This document shows, piece after piece, positions 41,809 to 50,415 of a stretch of DNA of 56,425 nt. The stretch spans positions 1-56,425 of the forward strand of contig JBGPJF010000015.1 in assembly GCA_041485285.1 (NCBI GenBank), in the 5' to 3' direction. Within the stretch, counting starts at the first letter, position 1. Every line of letters starts with the position of its first letter. Under the pieces are notes generated by a model. The model was not told where the DNA came from. It was given only the letters and a program-made list of their open reading frames with translations, and ran no database searches. The position numbers and the translations under genes were made by a program. The stretch is from DATEUP01 sp041485285 (GTDB lineage Archaea > Thermoplasmatota > DTKX01 > DATEUP01).

Positions 41809-42390
41809 ATGTCGGAAATGCCGAAGATTGAGAGCGGGGCGAGGGCCCGCGGCGCGCTTTCGCGCGTCAAGTGGGCCTGGGGCGAACGAAGGAACGAACT
41901 GGCCCTCACGGGCGTGCGGATGACGGTCGCGCTGATCTTCATCAACTCCGCGTGGGGCAAGCTCACGAACCCGAACATCGTGGCGTCCTTCAAAGGGACC
42001 AACGCGACCTTCGCGGGCAAGACATCCTTCGGGTTCTACAAGGACTTCCTGACCGGGTTCGTGGGACCCAACGCAGACTGGTTTGCGTACTTCGTCGCCT
42101 ACGGCGAGATGTTCGCGGGCATTGCCCTGCTGCTCGGGCTGCTCACGAACGCCGGCGCGATCGCGGCCTTCCTCCTGAACCTGAACTTCTGGATGGCGGC
42201 CTCGAACACGAGCGCGTCGACGGCGGGGATCAACATCGCGATGGGCGCAGTTGCCATGATGGTGCTGCTCGCCCCTGCGGCGAAGTGGCTCTCGGTGGAC
42301 CGGTGGCTCGCGGAGCACCCCCTCAAGGGGCTCGCGGCGAGGCACCCGAAGCTCACCTCGATGATGATCGGGCGGAAGGTCGGCGCGTAA
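41809..42390 (+). CDS. DoxX-family membrane protein
   Basis: 193 residues with four predicted transmembrane helices (about 32-52, 88-108, 115-135 and 140-160). FINSAWGKLTNPN near helix 1 and AYGEMFAGIALLLGLLTNAGA are typical DoxX segments. DoxX/DoxD relatives include the small subunits of thiosulfate:quinone oxidoreductase and many proteins of uncertain role. Given the sulfur module at 45-49 kb a thiosulfate link is possible but not shown; no DoxA partner is adjacent. ATG 41809. A run of eight T lies about 55 nt after the stop, a likely terminator. Confidence 0.85.
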   Translation: MSEMPKIESGARARGALSRVKWAWGERRNELALTGVRMTVALIFINSAWGKLTNPNIVASFKGTNATFAGKTSFGFYKDFLTGFVGPNADWFAYFVAYGEMFAGIALLLGLLTNAGAIAAFLLNLNFWMAASNTSASTAGINIAMGAVAMMVLLAPAAKWLSVDRWLAEHPLKGLAARHPKLTSMMIGRKVGA

Positions 42391-42442
42391 GCAGCCGGCC
42401 CATCCCGCGGGGGGAGGGCCGCCGCCCCGGCCTTCCCTCCAG

Positions 42443-42450
42443 TTTTTTTT
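42443..42450 (+). terminator. Oligo-T terminator after doxX
   Basis: Eight consecutive T in an otherwise very G+C-rich stretch, 53 nt after the doxX stop. Archaeal RNA polymerase terminates at such T-runs. Confidence 0.55.
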
Positions 42451-42597
42451 GCACCCGCCGGGGCGGCGGCGGCCGATGGCCCTGCGAAAGGTCCGCCGCG
42501 CCGGTATCCCTTTATGAAGAAACGGTAGGAGCAATACCGCAAAGTACACGGCCAATCCTGATGGCCGCGCGGGCCAACTGCTCGCCTGGTGCAAGTC

Positions 42598-43341
42598 ATG
42601 CTTCCCTATCCCCCTTCTCGATGCCTGGTTGCGACTTCCCTCGTCCTCGGCCTGGCTCTCTGGGCCGCAGCCCCCGCCCTTGCTGGCACCCCCCAACAGC
42701 CTGAGGTGACCGACGACCCGGCCGGCGACGGCGCGCTGCCCCCCGAGCTCAACTTGCTCTCCGGGTGGGTGGGCAACGAAAGTTCCACCAGCTTTTCGGT
42801 TTTCATGAAAGTCGAGTCGCTGGCACCGCCGCCGGACGGCACCACCTACAACCAATACCATTTCCACTTCCAGGTTACGGCAACCAACGACAACGAGACC
42901 CTCTATCACGCCATGGTGCACCAGCACACCGGCGCGACCTGGACGTTCATGGTTCAGCGGTGGATCCCCTCGGGCGGCCAAGGCACCTGGGGCGACACCC
43001 ACACGGCCTCCGGCTGGACGGACGGCCACGGCGGCGTCCTCGAAGTCCGGGTGGAGAAGGGATGGCTGGGTTCGCCGAAGGTGGACATCGCAAGGAACGG
43101 CTTCGCGATTCACTCCTTCTTCATCCACGCAGACCGCGTATCGGCAAGCACGGGCGCGATCCAGCTTACTGACAGCGCACCCAACACGGGCACCATGGGC
43201 AGTTACACCGTCTCCTTGGGGGCGCCGCCGTCGCAGTCATCCGGCGGCTCTCAGGGGGCCGTTGCCGTCCTTTCGGTCATTGCCGCGGGCGCCGCCCTCC
43301 TCGTCGTACGGGGTCGGGTCAGCCCCAGGCGGGGCCGTTAG
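42598..43341 (+). CDS. Secreted, C-terminally membrane-anchored protein of unknown function
   Basis: About 247 residues. A signal peptide (about 1-30) ends at ALAGTP. A beta-rich extracellular domain (about 31-205) has several His/Trp/Tyr clusters (YNQYHFHFQVT, MVHQHTG). A Ser/Gly linker precedes one transmembrane helix (AVAVLSVIAAGAALLVVRG) and a basic tail. The His-rich strands could bind metal, but I recognise no family. ATG 42598; a GTG nine bases earlier is in frame. Confidence 0.65.
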   Translation: MLPYPPSRCLVATSLVLGLALWAAAPALAGTPQQPEVTDDPAGDGALPPELNLLSGWVGNESSTSFSVFMKVESLAPPPDGTTYNQYHFHFQVTATNDNETLYHAMVHQHTGATWTFMVQRWIPSGGQGTWGDTHTASGWTDGHGGVLEVRVEKGWLGSPKVDIARNGFAIHSFFIHADRVSASTGAIQLTDSAPNTGTMGSYTVSLGAPPSQSSGGSQGAVAVLSVIAAGAALLVVRGRVSPRRGR

Positions 43342-43408
43342 GGTCGCCTAAACCCGCCATCACGGCAAAATAGAATCACCGTACTGGGGGCGCCTGGCGG
43401 GGTTCCCC

Positions 43409-44149
43409 TTGGCGCTTCGGACGGCCTTCTGGCGCAGGGCGGAGCAAGAGATAAGCCACGAACGGCACGCCAGCAGCGGCGCGCTTTCGGACTTCATCCT
43501 CGGGGCCCAGGACGGCCTCGTGAACGTGCTCGGCGTCATCCTCGGGGTGGCCGTGGCTTCGCAGGACCTGCGGATTATCCTCGCCGGCGGGCTTGCCGCA
43601 ACCTTTGCCGAGTCGATTTCGATGGGCGCGGTCGCCTACACCTCGACGCTCGCGCGCCGCGACCACTACAAGGCCGAGCAGGCCAACGAGCTGCGCGAGA
43701 TGAAAGAGCTCCCCGAGGTCGAGCGCGCGGAGGTCCGTGAGATCCTCGCCGGTTGGGGCTTCGAGGGGGAGGAGCTCGAACTGATGATTGAGAAGATCAT
43801 CTCGAAGGAGAAGGCATGGCTCGAGCTCATGATGGCCCACGAGCTGAAGCTCGCGCCCGTGGAGGACGAAGCTCCAAGGCGCAGCGCGTTAATCGTGGGG
43901 GTGTCTGCCATCGTGGGGTCCATTGTGCCGCTGGCCCCCTTCTTCGTGCCGGGGATCGGGATCTTCAACCAGATCCTGGTGTCGATGGTCGTGAGCGCCG
44001 CCGTCCTCTTTTCCGTCGGGTTCTACAAGGCCAAAGCTACCGTGGGCCACGCGGGCAAAAGTGGCCTGCAGATGGCAGCCATTGGGATCGCGTCGGCGCT
44101 TGCGGGGTTCATGATCGGGTACCTCCTCAGTCCCGGCGCGGTCATTTAA
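43409..44149 (+). CDS. VIT/CCC1-family iron (manganese) transporter
   Basis: 246 residues. Transmembrane helix 1 region carries SDFILGAQDGLVNVLGVILG, the VIT1/CCC1 signature with metal-binding Asp, followed by AESISMGAVAYTST with conserved Glu and Met. The cytoplasmic metal-binding helices are rich in Glu (EVERAEVREILAGWGFEGEE). Three more helices follow. Exports or sequesters Fe(II) or Mn(II). TTG start at 43409 with a TATA-like AAAATAGAAT (43367-43376) 37 nt upstream. Its presence near hemerythrin genes suggests active iron homeostasis, by inference. Confidence 0.92.
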   Translation: MALRTAFWRRAEQEISHERHASSGALSDFILGAQDGLVNVLGVILGVAVASQDLRIILAGGLAATFAESISMGAVAYTSTLARRDHYKAEQANELREMKELPEVERAEVREILAGWGFEGEELELMIEKIISKEKAWLELMMAHELKLAPVEDEAPRRSALIVGVSAIVGSIVPLAPFFVPGIGIFNQILVSMVVSAAVLFSVGFYKAKATVGHAGKSGLQMAAIGIASALAGFMIGYLLSPGAVI

Positions 44150-44313
44150 GGCGCGGGCGGCGGACCTTCGGCCAGGGGGGCCGTGCGGCTCCCTCTTCGA
44201 AACGCGAAGGTCAGGGGGCACTTGCCGCGTCCCTACCCCGCTGAAAAGCGCATACAGTCACTACCGCGGGGTGATGAGGCCGCAGGGGGGGTAGGAGGGC
44301 AGAGGCCTTGAAA

Positions 44314-44784
44314 ATGCCAGAAGATAGTCCAACTGCAAAGGGATCGATGAAGGGAATGCTTGCAATCGTTATCGCGCTTGCCGTGCTCGGCGGAGCGGGG
44401 GCCGGTTTCCTCGCGGGGTCGATGGCCAATGGTTCGGCCCCTGCGGCGTCCACCTATACGCCCGCTACCCGGGAATTCTGGGTGTTCACCGTCGTGCTGC
44501 CGTTCAATGACAGCATGCCCGGCATGCCCTCCCACGACTACTTTGCGCCTGACACGATGTCGGTGTGCAAGGGCGACAAGCTCCAGATCCACTTCTTCAA
44601 CACCGAAGAAGAGCCGGAGGACCACACCTTCACGATGACCGGCTCCTACGAAATGAACCACGTGCTGCCGGCCGATGCCCAGACGGACTTCAACTTCACG
44701 GCTTCGACCGTGGGGTCGTTCCCGTACCGGTGCACCTACCACCAGCCGACGATGACGGGGTACCTCACCGTAAGGGACTGCTAG
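44314..44784 (+). CDS. Membrane-anchored blue-copper (cupredoxin) protein
   Basis: 156 residues. N-terminal signal anchor (about 12-35, MLAIVIALAVLGGAGAGFL). One cupredoxin domain: strand CKGDKLQIHFFNTEE, type 1 copper ligands in EDHTFTM (His), FPYRCTYHQPTMTG (Cys, His, Met). A cysteine pair (CKGD, and Cys at the last residue) may form a disulfide. ATG 44314 has GGAGG 15 bases upstream; a TTG six bases earlier is less likely. It resembles the cupredoxin fused to NirK. Probably an extracytoplasmic electron carrier. Confidence 0.88.
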   Translation: MPEDSPTAKGSMKGMLAIVIALAVLGGAGAGFLAGSMANGSAPAASTYTPATREFWVFTVVLPFNDSMPGMPSHDYFAPDTMSVCKGDKLQIHFFNTEEEPEDHTFTMTGSYEMNHVLPADAQTDFNFTASTVGSFPYRCTYHQPTMTGYLTVRDC

Positions 44785-45017
44785 CTGATTGAATTCCGGG
44801 CCTCCCCCCGGGCCGCCAGAAGGCGCGCCCGGGGCGGCCCTCCCTTCCCGATGCAACCGAGGGCCGGCCATCGCGTGCGGCGCCCATCCTGGCGGGCGCG
44901 TCCCCCTCGGGGGGGGGGGCTTGTGTTGCCGTCTCCGACGCTTCTGAACATCGAGACCCGTTTTCGCCACGCCGGGGCGCGCTCGAAGTGGGCGAACGGG
45001 CCGACCAGGGGGCGCGG
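44785..45017. other. Intergenic region with GC-rich inverted repeats
   Basis: Between convergent cupredoxin and ArsR-family genes. Contains GGGCCTCC and GGGCCGCC-type palindromic stretches (44798-44850) that could form terminator-like hairpins, and a run of 11 G at 44909-44919. No gene seen. Confidence 0.45.
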
Positions 45018-45353
45018 CTACAACGGCGCCGGGAGCGGGCCGACAGCCTCGCGCTCGCGGTCCACCAAGGCAAGGACAACTTCCTGCATCAGCTCGCAGG
45101 CCCGCGCGATGTTCGGGTCGGACAGCCGGTAAATGCGCAGCGCACCGCGCCGCTCGCGGGCCACAACTCCGGCCGCCCGCAAGACCGTCAAGTGTTGGGA
45201 GATCAACGGTTGCGGGACCCCGATCGCCCTCACGAGCGCCCCGGCCGCCCGCGGCCCCTCGGCAAGCTCGTCGAGGATCGCCAGGCGCACCGGGTTGGCA
45301 AGCGCGGCGACGCACCGCGCCTTCGCCTCGTAGAACGTCAACGGCCTCTTCAC
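45018..45353 (-). CDS. ArsR/SmtB-family winged-helix transcription regulator
   Basis: 111 residues. ANPVRLAILDELAEG and GALVRAIGVPQPLISQHLTVLRAAGVV form the winged helix typical of the family. Cysteines at about 14 and 86 are the only two; they lie in the first and last helices, suggesting thiol sensing in a dimer. GTG 45353 is preferred because GGAATATTCG read on the minus strand lies about 30 nt upstream; a longer frame to 45464 would add 37 residues unlike this family. It is divergent from dsrE-tusA-sqr, so it probably regulates them. By analogy with persulfide-sensing members next to sulfur genes, the ligand may be a sulfane sulfur; that is inference. Confidence 0.85.
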   Translation of the reverse strand: MKRPLTFYEAKARCVAALANPVRLAILDELAEGPRAAGALVRAIGVPQPLISQHLTVLRAAGVVARERRGALRIYRLSDPNIARACELMQEVVLALVDREREAVGPLPAPL

Positions 45354-45364
45354 GGGGTGGCTTT

Positions 45365-45397
45365 GGATATGCGGACATTCGAATATTCCGTAAATGC
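45365..45397. promoter_or_regulatory. Divergent promoter/operator between arsR and the sulfur operon
   Basis: The sequence contains overlapping palindromes ATTCGAAT and GAATATTC (45377-45388), followed by GTAAATGC (45390-45397) on the plus strand. It is the natural place for autoregulation by the ArsR protein. The A/T box for the minus-strand gene is in the same stretch. Confidence 0.5.
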
Positions 45398-45479
45398 AGT
45401 ATGGGAGCGCCTGTACCGTGCCGCCCGTCATCACGCCATCCCTAAGCCGTCGCAGGACGAACAAGGGTTAGGGAGACTT

Positions 45480-45896
45480 ATGTCGAACCGACTTTCAATG
45501 GTAGTATTCTCAGGGACCGTCGACCGCCTCTACCCCGTCGGGATCATCGCGTCGGGCGCGGTGGCGATGGGCAAGGAGGTCAATGTGTTCCTGACTTTCT
45601 GGGGCCTCGAGGCGTTCCGCAAAGGGCGCCCCGAGAAGAACGTGAAGATGAGCGGGGACTACGCCGAGATGGCCCCGATGATGGGGCAGGCAATGGCGCA
45701 GGCGAAGATCCCGCCGTGGATCGAGATCCTCCGCCAGGCGAAGAAGCTCGGGAACGTCAAGGTGCACGCGTGCGCGATGACCGCCGACCTCCTGCACCTG
45801 AAGATGGAGGACTTCGACCCCATCGTCGACGACATCGTCGGCGTGGGCGAATTTGTGTCGGACGCAAGCGACGGCGAAATTACGATGTTCATCTAG
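45480..45896 (+). CDS. DsrE/DsrF-family sulfur-carrier protein
   Basis: 138 residues. MVVFSGTVDRLYPVGIIASG starts the DsrE-like alpha/beta fold; KVHACAMTADLLHLKMEDF carries the family cysteine in the position that binds sulfur. DsrE proteins shuttle sulfane sulfur to TusA-like partners. ATG at 45480, with a GGGA sequence just upstream. First gene of a run (DsrE, TusA, SQR-like) with gaps of 13 and 22 nt. Confidence 0.88.
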   Translation: MSNRLSMVVFSGTVDRLYPVGIIASGAVAMGKEVNVFLTFWGLEAFRKGRPEKNVKMSGDYAEMAPMMGQAMAQAKIPPWIEILRQAKKLGNVKVHACAMTADLLHLKMEDFDPIVDDIVGVGEFVSDASDGEITMFI

Positions 45897-45909
45897 GGGG
45901 GAAGGCGCG

Positions 45910-46158
45910 ATGTCACATGCTGTGGACCTCGTCCCTGCGCGCCTCGTCGACGCGCGCGGGTCGTTCTGCCCCGGGCCCCTGATGGCGCTCATCGGCGCCA
46001 TCAAGGAAGGGAACGTCGGCGACGTCATTGAGGTCTGGTCCTCCGACCAGGGCTCAAGGCGCGACATCCCCTTCTGGGTGAAGAAGGCCGGCCACGAGAT
46101 GGCCGACCTCGTCGAAGAGCCGGGCTATGCCCGTTTCGTCATCCGCAAGAAGCGGTGA
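45910..46158 (+). CDS. TusA-family sulfurtransferase
   Basis: 82 residues. The signature DARGSFCPGPLMALIGAI contains the catalytic Cys in the CPxP motif, followed by the expected beta strand VGDVIEVWSSDQGS and a DIPFWVKKAGHE helix. TusA passes persulfide sulfur between DsrE-type proteins and sulfur-oxidising or biosynthetic enzymes. ATG 45910 follows a GGAAGG site. Part of the sulfur operon. Confidence 0.93.
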   Translation: MSHAVDLVPARLVDARGSFCPGPLMALIGAIKEGNVGDVIEVWSSDQGSRRDIPFWVKKAGHEMADLVEEPGYARFVIRKKR

Positions 46159-46180
46159 ACCCGAGGCCGGAGGGAAAGCG

Positions 46181-47314
46181 ATGCCTCTCGATGTCGTGGT
46201 AATCGGCGGCGGCGTTGGCGGCACCATCGTGGCCAACATCCTCTCCAAGAAGCTTCGCGACGGCGTGAACATCACCGTCGTGGACCGGCAGGGCAAGCAC
46301 TTCTACGAACCGGGGCTCATCTTCGCCATGCTCGGGGGCGTGGACCCCGCCGACCTCTGGCGCCCGGAGCGCACGCTCCTGCGGAAGGGGATCCGGCTTG
46401 CGATCAACGAGGCCCAGGCCATCGACCAGAAGAACCGGGTCGTTCGCCTTGCTCACGGCCCGTCGCTGCCCTACGACTACCTCGTGCTTGCGCCGGGCGC
46501 TCGGCTCGACCCGGCTGCGGTCCCTGGCTTTGCCGAGAATGCCCACCACTTCTACAACGGCCCGGCAGCGCTCAAGCTGCGCGATGCGATCCAGCACTTC
46601 CAGGGGGGGACCGTGGTCCTTGGCCCGGCGTCGATTCCCTACAAGTGCCCGCCGGCCCCCATCGAGGCCACCCTCCTGCTCGACGCCTATTTCAAGAAGC
46701 ACAAGACGAAGAGGCCCGTCAAGTTCCGCTACATCTCGCCGATCGGGCGCGCGTTTACCATCGAATCGGTCTCGCCGATTGTCGAGAAGCTCTTCGAGGA
46801 GCGCGGGATCGAGCTCTCGACCTTCTTCAACGTGGAGTCGATCGACGGCAAGGCGAAGGTCGTGCATTCGCTCGAAGGCGAAGAGGCGCCCTACGACCTC
46901 CTGATTCTTGCGCCGCCTCACCGGGGCGCCAAGATTGCGCAGGACTCAGGGCTCGCCGGCCCGGGCGGTTGGATCCCGACCGACCGCAAGACGCTCAAAG
47001 TCAAGGGCCACGACGACATGTTCGCCATCGGCGACGCCACCGACCTGCCGCTTTCGAAGGCGGGGTCGACGGCGCACTTCGAGGCGCCGGTGGTGGCCGA
47101 CTCGATTGCGGCCGACGTGCTCGGGCACCGCCGGAAGCTTTCGTACAACGGCCATGTCATGTGCTTCTTCGAGACGGGCCACGGCAAGGGCATGGTGCTC
47201 AACTTCGACTACGACCACCCGCCCAAGGTGAAGCACCCGACGCGGCTGGCGCACCTGGAGAAGCTCGCCTTCAACAAGATGTACTGGGCGACCATCCCGA
47301 CTGCGCGGCTTTGA
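46181..47314 (+). CDS. Sulfide:quinone oxidoreductase-like flavoprotein
   Basis: 377 residues. FAD site VVVIGGGVGGTIVAN at the N-terminus, second site DMFAIGDATDLP near 285. Cys in IPYKCPPAPIEA and a second Cys in HVMCFFETGHGKG are placed like the redox cysteines of SQR. It groups with the flavoprotein at 7148-8299 by these motifs. Operon position after DsrE and TusA strongly suggests oxidation of sulfide or protein-bound sulfur, with electrons to the quinone pool. ATG 46181 has GGAGGG nine bases upstream. Confidence 0.85.
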   Translation: MPLDVVVIGGGVGGTIVANILSKKLRDGVNITVVDRQGKHFYEPGLIFAMLGGVDPADLWRPERTLLRKGIRLAINEAQAIDQKNRVVRLAHGPSLPYDYLVLAPGARLDPAAVPGFAENAHHFYNGPAALKLRDAIQHFQGGTVVLGPASIPYKCPPAPIEATLLLDAYFKKHKTKRPVKFRYISPIGRAFTIESVSPIVEKLFEERGIELSTFFNVESIDGKAKVVHSLEGEEAPYDLLILAPPHRGAKIAQDSGLAGPGGWIPTDRKTLKVKGHDDMFAIGDATDLPLSKAGSTAHFEAPVVADSIAADVLGHRRKLSYNGHVMCFFETGHGKGMVLNFDYDHPPKVKHPTRLAHLEKLAFNKMYWATIPTARL

Positions 47315-47400
47315 GGCGGGCCGGCCGGCGGGCCGCCTCCGAGGTAAGCGGAGCAGTTCTATGTGCATCCGGGGAATCGGGCTGAAGGGAGGCTGCCGCG

Positions 47401-48978
47401 GTGGCAGACCTTGAACGGCCAGGCGCCGCGCCGCCCGACCCTGCACGGGGCGTCGAGCCGCCCCCCGAGGGGCAGGGGCTCCTCCCGCTGACGCCGGCCC
47501 GCCGGCTAAGCCTGATCCTTGGCCCCGCGCTTTTTGCCGGCGTCGTGCTCCTGCCCACGCCACCATCGGCGGCCCTTGCGGCGGCGTCGGTTGGAGCCGC
47601 CGCGACCGCGCCCCAGGTGGCGCTCGGCACGCTCCTATGGATGGTCGTCTGGTGGGTCGGCGAGGCCGTCCCCCTCGGCGTGGCCAGCCTCGTCGTCCCT
47701 CTCGTGTTCGGGGTGAGCGGGGTGATTCCGTGGAAGGACGCCCTCGCGTCGTTTGCCGACCCCATCGTCTGGATCTTCATGGCCGGGTTCGTCATGGCGG
47801 CCGCGTTCCAAAAGTGGGGCCTCAACCAGCGCGTGTCCATCACGATGGCCCTCGCCTACAAGGGCAACGACCCGCGCGTTGCTGCCCTGTTTGTCGCGGC
47901 CCTCCCTGCGTTCTTCCTGACCCTCACGGGCTCCATCACGGCATCGGCCTCGATCGTGCTCCCGTTCGCGTCCGCGTACTTGCTCGCCCTCGGCCTCAAG
48001 CCCGGCTCGCGCTACGCGGAGGGGACGATGCTCGCGCTCGGCCAGGCCGCAAGCGCCGGCGCGCTGCTCCTGCTGATCAGCACGCCGGTCAACCTCGTCG
48101 CGAAGGCCACGATCCAGACCTATGCGCCCGGGCGCACGCTCACCTTCGGCGATTGGCTCGTGGTGGGCACTCCCCTCGCCCTCCTCGGGCTCCTCATCTC
48201 CTGGTTGGTGGTGTTCCGCATCTTGCGGCCGGAAATGTCCGCCCTCAAGCTCGACCGCACGCGGCTCCTCGGGTCGAAGCGGGCGCTCGGGCCCGTGACG
48301 CGCGGGGAGTGGGCGGTCGTTGGGCTGCTCGTCCTCGCTATCACCCTGTGGACCGTCCCCTCCGTTTTCCGCGCGCTCGCCGACGCCGACCCGTCGCTCG
48401 CGGGATTTTCGCGCGAGCTTGGCGAGCACCTGCCCGAGGCGATGCCCGCGGTCCTCGTGATCGTCCTTGCCGCGTTGATCCGCATCAAGGGCGAACCGCT
48501 CCTGCGCTTCCCCGAGATCGCGCGCGGGATCGACTGGAACATCGTGTTCCTCTTTGGCGGCGGCATCGCGCTGGGCGTGGGCCTCGAACGGAGCGGGTTT
48601 GCCCAGTGGCTTGCGTGGTCGGCCCTGCCCCTGCTTGGCCCCTCGCCCTCGGCTTTTGCGCTCTTTGCCATCTGCGCGCTCATCGGCTTCGGGCTCAGCT
48701 ATGCCGCTTCCAACACCGCCGCGGCGCTCGTCGCCTGCCCGATTGCCGCGACGCTCGCGATTGGGGCGGGCCTCAACCCCATCCCGGCGATCCTCGCCGC
48801 GGGCATCGCCGCATCCATCTCTTCGGCGCTGCCCTCGACAACCCCGCCGATGGCCATCGTGCAGAGCTCGGGGTTCGTCCGGACGTGGGCGATGTTCAAG
48901 GTGGGGGTCGTCAGCGACCTGCTGCGGCTGCTCGCCCTAATCATGTTAGGCCCGCTGCTCGCTTCGTTGGTTGACTGA
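47401..48978 (+). CDS. SLC13/DASS-family anion transporter
   Basis: 525 residues with about 12 transmembrane helices. A hydrophilic Pro-rich N-terminus (about 35) precedes helix 1. The sodium-binding motifs of the family are seen as TGSITASASIVLPF and the repeat YAASNTAAALVACPI. Family members carry sulfate, di- or tricarboxylates with sodium. Its location behind the sulfur genes suggests export or uptake of sulfate or another sulfur oxyanion, but the transported ion is not encoded in any motif I can read. GTG start with GGAGG upstream; 86 nt after the flavoprotein stop. Confidence 0.9.
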   Translation: MADLERPGAAPPDPARGVEPPPEGQGLLPLTPARRLSLILGPALFAGVVLLPTPPSAALAAASVGAAATAPQVALGTLLWMVVWWVGEAVPLGVASLVVPLVFGVSGVIPWKDALASFADPIVWIFMAGFVMAAAFQKWGLNQRVSITMALAYKGNDPRVAALFVAALPAFFLTLTGSITASASIVLPFASAYLLALGLKPGSRYAEGTMLALGQAASAGALLLLISTPVNLVAKATIQTYAPGRTLTFGDWLVVGTPLALLGLLISWLVVFRILRPEMSALKLDRTRLLGSKRALGPVTRGEWAVVGLLVLAITLWTVPSVFRALADADPSLAGFSRELGEHLPEAMPAVLVIVLAALIRIKGEPLLRFPEIARGIDWNIVFLFGGGIALGVGLERSGFAQWLAWSALPLLGPSPSAFALFAICALIGFGLSYAASNTAAALVACPIAATLAIGAGLNPIPAILAAGIAASISSALPSTTPPMAIVQSSGFVRTWAMFKVGVVSDLLRLLALIMLGPLLASLVD

Positions 48979-49304
48979 ACCCGCGACCGCGCGGCGCGAC
49001 CCAGCACACGGGGCCGGCAGGTGGAGAAATGGAGGCGGGCGCCCTTCACTTTGGCCCACCGAACCGCAGGCGGCCCGGCTGCGCGCGACGGGCGTGAGCC
49101 GTCAACCGCGATGATGGGGGCCTTTACCGGGGCTGCGTTCGAGGGCGCCGAGGGGCGTCCGCCGGCGGGGGCGAGCGATCTTGCCCGTCGGCCGGAGGGG
49201 CCGCCGGGACGCTGATCCTCCTTCCTCGCCATCCCTACAATTGACCGCCAAGCGCTTGACCTTGCGCGTTTGACTGTATTTACATCTGCGGGGGCCCGCC
49301 CAGC
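48979..49304. other. Convergent intergenic region with an isolated GTAAATAC element
   Basis: 326 nt between the anion transporter and the multicopper oxidase stops. No convincing gene. GTATTTAC (49276-49283) is present although no annotated gene starts here. On the minus strand it precedes an open frame starting near 49232 that runs into the antisense of the transporter; I do not accept that frame as a gene. Confidence 0.5.
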
Positions 49305-50345
49305 TCACTCGACGATGAACAGCCCGATCATACCCATGTCCGCGTGGATCACCACGTGGCAGTGGAAAAGCCACATTCCCGGTTCGAGGAAGGTCACTTC
49401 GAGGGTGTCGGCAGTGCCCGGCACGAGCGGCACCGTGTTGGCCGGCCACTCACGGCCCCCGAGCGCCGTCGAGCGAACCGAACTGCCGTGCTGGTGGTGC
49501 GAGTGGATCTGGTCGCCAATGTTGATGACGTGGAGCCGCACCGTTTCGCCGACCTTGAACTTCATCACGGTGAGGGCCACATTGAACTGCGCGGCAACTG
49601 CGGTGATGCCGCCCTCATGGAAAATGTGCTCGAGGGTCATCTCGCCGCCCGGGATCCCCCGGTTGTTGATGACATAGGGCGCGGGGTGGCCCGGCATCGA
49701 CTCGCCGTAGAAGAGGACCTCATCGCGCAACTTCTGTGCGTTGGGGTCCTGGATGATGATCGCGCCGTAGAGCCCCATGTGGATGTGGACCGAGATCATG
49801 GCGCCGTCCGACGAGTGGCAGTGGTAGAAGAAAATGCCCGGCTCCGTCAGCGGGTACTCGTAGGTGTACTCCCCGCCGGGCGCGATCATACTCCCCGCCC
49901 CGATCCCGCTGATCACGTTGGCCTGGCTCCCGTCCATGGAGAAGTTGTACGCCGTGAGGTGGGTGTGGAAACTGTGGATGTGGGTCCCTTGGTTGATCAC
50001 ATGGACGCGCAGCGTGTCGCCAACGCTTGCGGTGAGCGTGGGCCCCGGCACAACGCCGTTGTACGTCCACTCGGCCCATGTCTTGTCCCCGAGCGTGACG
50101 TTGATTTCTTCCACCGTGAGCGTGTACTCGACCACCCGCGGCGTGGACGCGGCCTCCAGCCTCGGCGCGATGGAAAGCACGCCCGACATGGCGCCGGCGC
50201 CGATGAGCAGGCCGAGGACCATGTAGGAGACCGTGGGCCGCGCGCTCCAAGCGCGCAGGCCGTCACGGCCGTGCGCCTCGCGTGTTCGAAAGGCACTCTT
50301 CGGTCGCCGCGTGTAGGTGTCGTATTCTGAATCAGCATAGCTCAT
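49305..50345 (-). CDS. Two-domain multicopper oxidase, membrane-anchored
   Basis: 346 residues. A charged N-terminus of about 38 residues precedes a signal-anchor helix (about 40-60). The first cupredoxin domain has HSFHTHLTA and FYHCHSSDG followed by HIHMGLYG. The second has HSHHQHGSS and FHCHVVIHADMGM. The four HxH-type motifs are those of a trinuclear copper site at a subunit interface, as in two-domain laccase-like oxidases, with type 1 ligands in the second domain. Substrate unknown: phenols, Cu(I), or a role in electron transfer. The shared 19-bp motif with nirK is 75 nt upstream, indicating common control. Confidence 0.93.
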   Translation of the reverse strand: MSYADSEYDTYTRRPKSAFRTREAHGRDGLRAWSARPTVSYMVLGLLIGAGAMSGVLSIAPRLEAASTPRVVEYTLTVEEINVTLGDKTWAEWTYNGVVPGPTLTASVGDTLRVHVINQGTHIHSFHTHLTAYNFSMDGSQANVISGIGAGSMIAPGGEYTYEYPLTEPGIFFYHCHSSDGAMISVHIHMGLYGAIIIQDPNAQKLRDEVLFYGESMPGHPAPYVINNRGIPGGEMTLEHIFHEGGITAVAAQFNVALTVMKFKVGETVRLHVINIGDQIHSHHQHGSSVRSTALGGREWPANTVPLVPGTADTLEVTFLEPGMWLFHCHVVIHADMGMIGLFIVE

Positions 50346-50415
50346 GGAGGTTCCTCAAGGCCAGCGGGGCCGCCTCCCCATTGGAATTCCACCAGCGCCT
50401 TTGTGCGCCTTTACG

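Noticed and set aside
44909..44919. A run of 11 G residues
   Set aside because: Possibly a sequencing or assembly artefact, or a simple homopolymer; no function can be supported.
48699..49232. Minus-strand open frame downstream of an isolated GTAAATAC
   Set aside because: Most of it is antisense to the end of the anion transporter and its composition is that of a high-GC shadow frame. I keep only the promoter-like element as an observation.
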